Of a stretch of DNA of 64,000 nucleotides, positions 33,036 through 43,000 are shown piece after piece. Source of the stretch: Carposina sasakii (lineage: Eukaryota; Arthropoda; Insecta; Lepidoptera; Carposinidae); the NCBI GenBank assembly GCA_014607495.2, contig CP053167.1, positions 4,898,001-4,962,000 on the forward strand. Direction: 5' to 3'. The notes below the pieces were generated by a model that saw only the letters and a program-made list of their open reading frames with translations, searched no databases and had not been told where the DNA came from. Both the position numbers and the translations under genes were made by a program. Numbering within the stretch: the stretch's first letter is position 1; every line of letters begins with the position of its first letter.

Positions 33036-34467
33036 TTGCACCAGCATTCAGAAATAGTTAGCAACGCAACCGTTTACAATACAAATAAAGATATCGTTGG
33101 AGATGATCACGCAAATACTGGAATTTCTGATTTCAGACCATGATTTTATTAAGATAAAAGTTAAAATTCACCGCAGAACCTTTTAAGGGTTGATTTTGCT
33201 AGTCACCATATAGCCTATCTCAAGGATAAAGTTGATACCGTCTATACCTTGATCAAGTTAAAGAGACATATATTATCCAATTAGTGCTTATGTAGGCTAT
33301 CTGACCATATTGGAAAAATCGATTATTGAATAAAAAATTTTCTCAATTATAATTGTAATTTTTTTTAAATGAAGAGGTAGAGAGATGTAAGTAACATTAT
33401 AGAAAAAAACCGCAATGAAAAACATAACAATTCCACAGATACGCTCGTCTGTCGAGACGCTTTTTGAAGCTGTGTGCTTCCTGCAGTCTACAAACTTACG
33501 ACTGCATATCTACAAAGATCATACAAACTGTCAATAAACAAAGTGCAGAATCCTATACTTATTGCTTCAACGTTGAAACTTCCAAGGCTCCAGCTAAAGA
33601 CCTGCATTTTTCAGAAAACTTTTAATTATATTGACATGTCACCAACTCTACTGAAAAGTCTGTCTCCTAGTATCTTTTCCAATTCATTACAGCGAAAACT
33701 AAGCAAAGTTGGTGTTTTAATTAAAGATATTCAGCTGAAACCCGCCCCGAAGCCTTAACTCACTGAGACGTGGTTGGCTTATTTTTTTTCGACACATTCA
33801 TTCCCGCCTCTGTAACCTCCCAAACAAACAACTGAGCAGTTTGAAAACAATTTTCATACCCACCAAAATTCTGCTTAACATGGCTTAGAATAGGCTTGAT
33901 AATCATTTGGGGTGGTATAAGGCTTTGTGCCGTTGTGGATTTGAAGGGAAGCTTTCAGTTCATTTCGTGAAAGTGGAGACAGAGTAGTAAGGACCAGATT
34001 CAGTAGCCCGCGAGCTTTTCGCGTGAGTACACGTTTCAGGGGGAGCTTACGTCGGCTCCAGAAAATCGCGGAAAACTTTTCGTGTATACGTAAGTGAGTT
34101 GTTGTGTATGAGGGACGGAATTCGTGTGCATTCTGTGCATCGATGACGAAGAGGTTTAGTGTGAGTTGAGCTTAAAAGGTAGGTGAAGTGCTGTTTGTAT
34201 GACTGGGTGAGAGGCGAGCTTTTAAGTTGATTAATTATTAAACTAAATATTTTTTATAATAATTTAAAGGATATTCTTATTTTAGCTTTTCTCAAGCCAA
34301 CGAAATATTTCAGAAAATTTAAGTAGAAACCAACCACGCCAATATTAATATTTTTTCATCGATTTTTTCATCAGTTGTATAAAGATTATACCTATATTTT
34401 TTTTAAAATTATAATAATTATTTAAAAAAATATTAGTTAATGATATTAAATTAGATAATGAAAAATA
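33036..34467. other. Intergenic DNA, no gene seen
   Basis: The 94-codon open frame at 33474-33758 has no recognisable domain and is not called. A GC-richer patch at about 33960-34210 is listed as a finding. Confidence 0.5.
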
Positions 34468-34859
34468 TACAGGTGATTTTTGGTCGTCAACGTTCCCGAA
34501 AACTACAGAATCTCCTCATCATCACGATCATTTTTCTCCATGGAATAGCATATCTGGGAAGTGTCTGGTTTCCAAAATATTATGGTCCAAAGTTGAGTAA
34601 ATAGACTGCGTTTTTCTGCATAAATGCACATTGACGCGTGTTGCAAGATTTTTTTATGAGAAATAATTAATATCTGTCTATCAGAAAACTAGCATAAACA
34701 CTGGTCACTATAATTTTTACCCGATCAAAAATTAAACTAAAAACAAAAACAAAAAAAATTACATAATTTCCCAGCATTTTTTTTTTACATAAACTTACTT
34801 TTTTTGATCTATAGAGTACGTACCCTTCGTTAAGGGTGGCAACGAAATAACACCCTGTA
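34468..34859 (+). repeat. MITE-E, copy 3
   Basis: 'tacaggtgatttttggtcgt' to 'aacaccctgta', 392 bp, the best-preserved termini of the family here. Confidence 0.78.
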
Positions 34860-35397
34860 TAATAATAACACATATTAACAAGATTGAACTTGAGTCAACC
34901 CTAATAAAAATATACACCAGTCCAGCTAAGAACAAAAAGACCTACCCAAACTACTTTACTTGAGAAATTTAGTAGACTTTTCACAGAATTTTAAAGAAAT
35001 TTTACATAACTAAAAAGATGAATACTTAACACACCGTCGGAATCCAGATGATCAGCTTGGAACTCCTTACCTTTTTTGGTCGTATTTGAATAATTTGAAT
35101 AAAAATTGTCAAGGAAAACGAGATAAACTTATATTACTTACTTTAAAATTCAACGACTTAAAATCAGACTTTGATTAGGGGGTTTTCTACAGTTTTATTC
35201 ATGTTTTCCTGTTTAAAAAGTGAGAAAGGGAACTATTTATAAAATTTTCTCTTTATAAACCACAATTCCGAAATGTTCACGCAACGATGGTGTCGTCATC
35301 AATTTTCAACCATTTTATAGACAGACTATAAATTCACCTTTAAATTAATTTAGATATTATTTTTTTACAGTTAAGCTTTGTACACCATTATTTGTAC
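34860..35397. other. Intergenic DNA, no gene seen
   Basis: No supported gene. Confidence 0.6.
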
Positions 35398-35605
35398 TAT
35401 TGTTTCGGACAAATATCATCCAAACAATATTAAAAAATTATGTAGGTGGGTACATTATCTACACCTTAAACTTATCAGTAGATAAAAATATACAAAATAT
35501 GTATATTTTGTATATTTTTATCTACTGATAAGTTTAAGGTGTAGATAATGTACCCACCTACATAATTTTTTAATATTGTTTGGATGATATTTGTCCGAAA
35601 CAATA
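35398..35605. repeat. Perfect 103-bp inverted repeat, 2-base spacer
   Basis: The arms 35398-35500 and 35503-35605 are exact reverse complements across all 103 positions, separated only by GT. The outermost bases are TATTGTTTCGG and CCGAAACAATA, so TA may be the duplicated target of a foldback MITE. It has no coding capacity. An assembly-generated inverted duplication is the main alternative. Confidence 0.92.
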
Positions 35606-35677
35606 ATTATATTCTATTTATTCTATTCTAGAAGTACTTACTTTAAAAAATAATAATGTATATAGCTATACGGGATG

Positions 35678-35830
35678 AAAAATTACGTTGCCAAAAACGT
35701 AATTTAAAAGAGATGGTAAAATTCGTCATCCGAGTTAAGTGACCCGATAGCTTAGTTGGTAGAGCGATGCACGGAATGCGAGAAGTCGTGAGTTCAAATC
35801 TCACTCAGGTGAATTTTTTTTTCATTTTCT
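35678..35830 (+). repeat. SINE-T, tRNA-like, copy 1
   Basis: A conserved leader of about 75 bp ('acgttgccaaaaacgtaatt', 'gagatggtaaaattcgtc') is followed by a tRNA-like domain from 35752. That domain has a D-arm/A-box 'tagcttagttggtagagc' and T-arm/B-box 'gtgagttcaaatctcac', and acceptor pairing is partly kept. The anticodon arm does not fold well, so this is not a functional tRNA gene. A T-rich tail follows. Relatives are at 49508, 53228, 53505 and 57350. Confidence 0.72.
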
Positions 35831-36312
35831 TATTAATATTTTATAAAATGATAATTTGAAAAGTAGGTTTAAAAAAATGTAAACGTTATAAATATAAAAG
35901 GTTTTATGTATTCATGTAAGCAATATGAAGGACGATAGGTTCTCAATTCAAATAACAGTTTTTTTGTATTAAAGTTTAGAAATAAAATAAATATAGAAAC
36001 AAATAGAAAAAAGCATATCAGTTTTTCACAAATTATAAAAAAAAAATCGCACTGTCAAACGTGCAGTGAATTTATTAATCCGTCGCTGGTACGCTGAGTA
36101 GCATGTGGTAAGTACAAGAAAACCGTTGTAAAAAAATATTACTACTTAGATCTTTTTACATCTAACATTTTGTTGGCCAAATTATGACACTCTAATAACC
36201 ATTCTTTCCAAAATGCCTAGCAGTTTTGTAATATTAATGCTATTCATGATAAATACTTATATGCATTCAATAGATGCAATACAACACAAAGTACAAAAAA
36301 AAATATGAATTA
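35831..36312. other. Intergenic DNA, no gene seen
   Basis: No supported gene. Confidence 0.55.
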
Positions 36313-36478
36313 AGCCTCGAGAACACCGGATGCGTATGCGTGCACGTAAGCGTAGACGTACACGTACCGCATACGCATCCGGTCTGCCCGTGCCTATACA
36401 GTTCCATACATTACAACTCAGAGGTACGTGTACGTCTACGCTTACGTGTACGCATACGCATCCAGTGTGCTCGAGGCT
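36313..36478. repeat. Foldback MITE-Z, copy 1
   Basis: Arms beginning AGCCTCGAG and ending CTCGAGGCT enclose long runs of alternating purine and pyrimidine such as 'gcgtatgcgtgcacgtaagc' and its inverse. TTAA-like flanks are present. Copy 2 is at 56591-56845. The composition is very unlike the surrounding DNA. Confidence 0.8.
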
Positions 36479-36858
36479 TTAATATTCCGTTCTTTAGTAG
36501 ATAATCTACAAGTGCACATTGTATCAAAATGTAAAATGAAAGGTTTTATAGGTATCTTATAGAAGATATATCTACTTACCTTATACAAAAATAAAATACA
36601 ATCAATCGACAGATTTCACATATTTTTATTATTTCGTTATAAAAATACATTAATCTAATAATAAGTTAGTCGAATATATTCGAAGGTTTCAGTATGTTTT
36701 CAGACCAAGGCTGCCTTGCAGTTCACTCTCCTTTTATTAGTCGATCTTCAATGAGATTAGTTCTGTAACAAAATATAAAAATATATATTCACACGGCTAC
36801 ATTTTCAAGATGGTGTAACCAGAATCGCAAGATTATTAACGAGATCGTACAACCAATA

Positions 36859-37217
36859 TAAAGGGTGTTTTTTGATCGTCAAAGTTCCCGAAAACTACGG
36901 AATCTCCTCATCATCACGACCATTTTTCTCTATGGAAGCATACCTGGGGAGTATCTGGTTCCCAAGATATTAAGGTCTAAAGTTGAGTAAATAGCATAAT
37001 GCACATAGACACGCGTAGCAAGATTTTTTTACGAGAAATTATTAATATCTGTCTTTGAAAAAACTAGCATAAGCACTGGACACTATAAATTTCGCCCGAT
37101 CAAGTAATTTTTTTTAAAATTACATCGTATCTCAGCATTTTTTTGGCATAAACTTACTTTATTTGATGTATAGGGTACATACCCTTCGTTAAGGGTGGCA
37201 CGAAAAAACATCCTGTA
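36859..37217 (+). repeat. MITE-E, copy 4
   Basis: 'agggtgttttttgatcgtca' to 'aaacatcctgta'. Slightly shortened internally. Confidence 0.75.
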
Positions 37218-37221
37218 TACA

Positions 37222-37676
37222 CGGCCGTATTCCCAAGGGTAGTCAGAACTACAGGATTATAAAACAGATCCTGCGGCCACGTTTAGCATAGCGATCAGCA
37301 TAGGGATCAGGGGGGGGCAATTCTTGAATTTTTTTTAGCCGAAACGCAAACACTAACCGTTAACGAAACGCGGTGCGAAGCAATATACGTACCGTTTGAT
37401 TAATAAGGTATATATTAGTACGCTTTGGTCGCGAGTATGAAACAATAAGAACAAATATCTGTCTCGTGCTGAAATGTGTCTAATTACGTTACCATAAAGT
37501 AATTATTGCTTTGTTATGTGCGTCTATAACGGTTCCGTTTCGGCTTCGTTCTGACTTTTCGAGAATTGGCCCCCAGATTTAAATAATCAGTGACAAGTTG
37601 CAAGTTTCAAGTTTATCGCCTGAGAGAATGCCCGAGTTTCTTAGTCGACGACATGCACGGAAGGAGATGCAGCAAA
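37222..37676 (+). repeat. Rep-A interrupted by MITE-G
   Basis: The 5' block of Rep-A (37222-37308, 'gtagtcagaactacaggatt', 'ccacgtttagcat') and its 3' block (37582-37676, 'cagtgacaagttgc', 'ggaaggagatgcagc') are separated by a MITE-G copy, which must be the later insertion. Confidence 0.75.
37311..37574 (+). repeat. MITE-G, copy 2
   Basis: GGGGGGGCAATTCTTGAA... to ...GAGAATTGGCCCCC, about 264 bp with inverted ends. Same internal blocks as 20972-21239. Confidence 0.75.
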
Positions 37677-37679
37677 ACT

Positions 37680-37818
37680 TACATATAATTACATACATAC
37701 ATACATATAATCACGCCTTTATCCCTTACGGGGTAGGCAGAGTACCAAGGGCCGATAGAATCACGTGGTGCCACTTCTGACAAATTTTGAGGGTATAGTT
37801 GAGATGTATAAGTTCGGT
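37680..37818 (-). repeat. Rep-C, reverse
   Basis: Begins with (ACAT)n, then 'cttacggggtaggcagagta' and 'ccacttctgacaaattttga', the reverse complement of 20245-20372. Confidence 0.78.
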
Positions 37819-38821
37819 ATAATAGGGAATATGCATCTGACACGAAAACAGGTTTTTTATATATTATTCGAAAGATATTACAAATACAAACCGAATAGTG
37901 CAAAAATAACATCAATCGGTTAGTAAATACCCAAGTTACAGGAGTTTAAAAGTTGGAAAAAATTTTCGAAAGAAATTTTCAACATATAAAAATTCATGCA
38001 TATACCCTATTACATACTATTATTTATTTTCTGATTTCATAGTTAACGTCACAAGTACCTATGGGTAAAATTTTGCATGTTTAATTATTGTTACTCTATC
38101 ACGCAAAAACAGCCGAGTTGATTTTGATGAAACATGGCAGTTATATAGCTAATATTATATAAAATCTAAACTAGATATTTAGTTTCCGCTAGTTATTAAA
38201 TAAATTAGAGTGGTTTAAGTATGCATGTTTATTATCTTTGATCTATGTCGAATTTATCGAAATTAGTAAGTACTTTATGAAAACAAAATTTATAAAGACT
38301 TCCTACACTACTTAGGAATGTTCATACTTAATTTTTGTGTATATAGATGGAGGTATTTTTTAAGCATTTCGTTTAAACACATCCCTCCTTTTACAACCCT
38401 GTATATTATTATTATTATTTTCATTAAAAACTAATTTCGATATTGCGTTTTCTCGCAAAAGGATTTTCTAAGGACAACAGGAAAAATTATAGCCTAGTTT
38501 TGTTCTATTGACAGAAAAATTATAGACGTAAGTAGATATTTCCGTAAAATCAATTTCAGTGCGTAATTGCAAATAAATGCACTCTCACTTCCGTTATCCT
38601 TTTAATTAAATGAAACGGATTTATAATTAGTAAAATCTAGAAAAAAAAAACGTTTAGGCACGAACGAGTTTCGCTTTTAACGTATCAGGTTTAAAAAACT
38701 GATTAATAAAGATGTATGTGCGTGATCCACGGTCTCGTGTTACTTCTCAAGTAGATACATGCTTTAATTATAAGTACTACTATGTTGAATCAAATTATGC
38801 GTATAGTTTACTGAAATTACA
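37819..38821. other. Intergenic DNA, no gene seen
   Basis: AT-rich; no supported gene. Confidence 0.6.
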
Positions 38822-39027
38822 TTACTGAAATTCACACGGCTACGTTTCCAAAATTGGGTCCAGATCCGCACGATCACGATGGAGACCCTTATGATGATGG
38901 GTGATGAGTTGATAGCTCATCGCCTGAGGGCACGCCCCTGAGACCTTAGTTGACTTTTACAATATGCATGGAAAGAGATGCAGTTGATATATTTTATTCT
39001 AATAAAGCCCCGCCTCAGAACAGGCAA
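38822..39027 (+). repeat. Rep-A, near full length
   Basis: 'cacacggctacgtttccaaa', 'gatagctcatcgcctgaggg', 'ggaaagagatgcagttga' and 'agccccgcctcagaacagg'. Confidence 0.75.
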
Positions 39028-40015
39028 TTAATAGATATTTTATTACTTAAGTGTGTATTGAATATTTTGATGATGTTTAGGATTTTAAAGGTGCTCCAAG
39101 GAATTTGCGACTGGAATTGCAATTTACCTTGTCCCGTCATTCTGCGCTCAAAATATGTGATTTGATAATTTTAGTGTCACTTAATTAAATTAGGTACCTA
39201 ATAGAATAATTATCATCTATTTTGACTCTCAATACTCGAATAAACAAAGACGCTGGGCCAATGCATTTTCACGTAGTTTATTCATATGCAATTAGTCACC
39301 CACTTTACACCTGTCACCCTATTGTGAGCCTATCGCTACTTTACAAACATTCAGAGATTAAGGAATAGAATAAGAAAATATTACCTAGACAGACACGTAG
39401 TTTATAACAAAAATATTTTAACTTTGTTTAAGCTATCCATAAATGGCAGTTTGTCATGATAATAAAATGCTAAACTCTGTACCTTTCTACTGTGGATTTT
39501 TGTAAATGAAATAAAATAAGTTAGCTAAACTACCTATAGTTTAAATTTTAACAGATATTCATTTTGCTTCTAAGTCACCTTTGAACGGTGTTTATCGGTT
39601 TCATAATAAGTCTCTTCTTGATTGTATTAGTTTTATGGCAATTTGAATCAAATTGTAAAGTTTGTGAATATCTTTTTATTATGTAATTGGTACAAAAACT
39701 TTAAAATTATATTTTCATAACTATGTATCCATGTATATAAGTAACTGTTAATGGCAGTTTCATAATACAAATGTTTTTTTTTATTTCTATAACCATCAAG
39801 AGATTTTACAGTTGAACGAATATCCATTAATATTTCAATTGATCGAACAATAAAACACTCCCACATAAAACCCATAATAAACACCATGTATACCGATAAT
39901 AATATTTACTGCCTAAACTGTACCTCGACTATAATCAGATTATGTTTAATTACAATGTATATGTAGTTATGACGTTCAAGATTTCAAATAATCCAAAAAT
40001 ATGTCAACTTACTCA
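39028..40015. other. Downstream flank of the repetitive-protein gene
   Basis: No other gene seen. On the minus strand a GTAAGT follows the tandem stop codons of the gene (40012-40007), and an AATAAA (plus-strand TTTATT at 39780-39785) lies about 230 bp downstream. The 3' UTR may end here or an intron may begin. Confidence 0.45.
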
Positions 40016-43000
40016 TTAAACTGATACGCCTTGGTTAGTGATAGGTCCCTGCACAGCAATAGCTCCTCCCTGGTTTATAATAGGTCCTTGTTCAGCTACA
40101 GCCTCTTGCCCACCCCCGATTCCTTGGTTGGTAACTGGTCCTTGGATGGCTACCAATCCTTGGTTCACTATCGGACCCTGAGCAACTCCATATCGTTGAT
40201 AGTCAAACAATCTACGAAAGGCGTCAACATTGTAGGGGTTATTATAATACTCTTGAAAAGCTATCGCTTGGTTAGGATACCCAGAAAATCTTCGGAAGTA
40301 GTTCAAAGGATAGTAGTATCCCTGATTTCCTATCCGGGAGCGCCTACGTCCAAATACTTGGATATTTCTGGGCCATTGAAATCCGTATCTATATATATCT
40401 TGACCCTGATATATACCGCCTTGTAATCCGATACCTTGGTTTGTTATTGGGCCTTGAATACCAAAAAGGCCTCCTTGATTTATCACAGGACCTTGGCCTA
40501 CTCCTTGCCTACCAATGCCTCCGACACCTTGGTTGGTTATCAGGCCTTGAATACCTAATAGACCTCCCTGGTTGATAACAGAACCTTGACCAGCTCCGCC
40601 GCCTTGCCCACCTCCGAGACCAACTCCTTGGTTAGTGACAGGTCCTTGAATGCCAAGTAGACCACCCTGGTTAACAACAGGGCCTTGACCCGCTCCTCCT
40701 CCTTGACCACCCCCAACTCCTTGGTTAGTTACTAATCCCTGAATTCCTAATAGACCACCCTGGTTGACTATAGGTCCTTGGCCCGCTCCACCGCCTTGCC
40801 CAACCCCAAGACTAACTCCTTGGTTTGTTACAGGTCCTTGAATGCCAAGTAGACCACCCTGGTTAACAACAGGCCCTTGTCCCGCTCCACCGCCTTGCCC
40901 ACCACCAAGACCAACGCCTTGGTTGGTTACAGGTCCTTGAACACCCAGAAGACCTCCTTGATTGACAATTGGTCCTTGTACCGCTCCATCGCTTTGCCCA
41001 CCTCCAAGACCAACTGCTTGATTAGTTACAGGTCCCTGAATTCCCAATAGGCCACCCTGGTTTACTACAGGCCCTTGACCCGCTCCTCCTCCTTGACCAC
41101 CTCCAACTCCTTGGTTAGTCACCAATCCCTGAATTCCTAATAGACCACCCTGGTTGACAACAGGCCCTTGACCGGCTCCACCTTGCGGTCCACCAATCCC
41201 CTGGCCAGTTCCAACTCCTTGGTTTGTAATAAGTCCCTGAATACCCAGAATTCCTCCCTGATTTATCACAGGCCCTTGGTTGGCAACACCTTCCTGGCCT
41301 ATTGTATAATACACAGCACCTGGATAATATATTGCTCCACGCTTACCATATCCAACTCCTTGGTTAGTTATAGGTCCTTGAATTGCTAGTAGTCCTTGAT
41401 TAGTTATAAGGCCTTGATTAGACACAGTTACAGGATAATAAACAACACCACCTGGACCAAATCCAACTCCTTGATTTGTTATGAGCCCTTGAATACCCAA
41501 AAGGCCTCCCTGGTTAATAACAGGGCCTTGACTTACTCCACTTCCTTGGCCACTTCCAAGTCCTCCAACTCCTTGATTCGTTATAAGTCCCTGAATACCC
41601 AAAAGACCTCCTTGATTAATTATAGGCCCTTGCCCTGCTCCACCTTCCTGCCCGCCAACTCCTTGATTTGTTACAGGTCCTTGAATACCTAACAGGCCAC
41701 CCTGGTTAACTACAGGGCCTTGTCCGGCCCCTCCACCCTGGCCACCTCCAACACTTCTCACTCCTTGGTTTGTTACAGGTCCTTGAATACCCAGCAGGCC
41801 TCCTTGGTTGACTACTGGGCCTTGGCCAGCTCCACCCCCTTGGCCACCTCCAATACCTCCTACTCCTTGATTTGTTACAGGTCCTTGAATGCCTAATAGG
41901 CCACCCTGGTTAACAACAGGGCCTTGTCCGGCTCCTCCACCTTGACCACCTCCAACACCTCCCACTCCTTGGTTTGTTACAAGTCCTTGAATACCCAGCA
42001 GGCCTCCTTGGTTGACTATTGGGCCTTGACCAGCTCCACCCCCTTGACCACCTCCAACTCCTTGGTTTGTCACAGGACCTTGTATACCTAATAAACCACC
42101 CTGGTTAACCACAGGGTTTTGACCAGCTCCGCCACCTTGAGAACTTCCAGATCCTTGACCAGCCCCAACACCCTGGTTTATTATAAGTCCTTGAAGACCC
42201 AGGAGGCCTCCCTGATTTACAACTGGGCCCTGACCAGGTCCGCCTCCTTGTCCGCCAACACCTTGGTTTGTTACAAGCCCCTGAACACCCAATAAGCCTC
42301 CTTGGTTTACCACAGGGCCTTGACCTGCTCCACTGCCTTGAGAGCTTCCAGATCCTTGACCACCTCCAACTACTTGGTTTGTTACAGATCCTTGAAGACC
42401 CAGAAGACCTCCCTGATTTACAACTGGGCCCTGAGCGGCTCCACCTCCTTGTCCGCCAACACCTTGGTTTGTTACAAGTCCTTGAATACCGAGAAGGCCT
42501 CCCTGGTTTACCACTGGGCCTTGACCTGCCCCACCGCCTTGGGAGCCTCCAGATCCTTGACCACCGCCAACGCCTTGGTTCGTCACTGGACCCTGAACTC
42601 CCAATAGGCCTCCTTGGTTCACAACAGGTCCTTGACCGGCTCCTCCTCCTCCTCCTTGACCACCTTCAACACCACCCACTCCTTGGTTTGTTACAAGTCC
42701 CTGGATGCCTAATAGGCCGCCTTGGTTTGTTACAGGGCCCTGGCCAGCTCCACCTCCTTGACCGCCCCCAAGACCTTGACTGCCTCCAACACCCTGGTTC
42801 GTCACGGGTCCTTGAATTCCTAATAAGCCGCCTTGGTTAGCAACTGGGCCTTGACTACCTCCACCTCCTTGGCCCCCGACACCTTGGTTTGTAACGAGTC
42901 CTTGAACACCCAGTAAGCCTCCTTGGTTTACCACAGGGCCTTGACCCGCCCCGCCTCCTTGAGATCCTCCAGACCCTTGGCCACCGCCGACTCCTTGATT

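Noticed and set aside
33474..33758. A 94-codon plus-strand open frame as a small host gene
   Set aside because: No domain, signal peptide, splice or promoter support. Length is within chance for such DNA.
35752..35823. A functional tRNA gene
   Set aside because: The T arm and D arm are good, but the anticodon arm does not pair and the same sequence recurs with a leader and tail as a dispersed repeat. It is a SINE-like relic.
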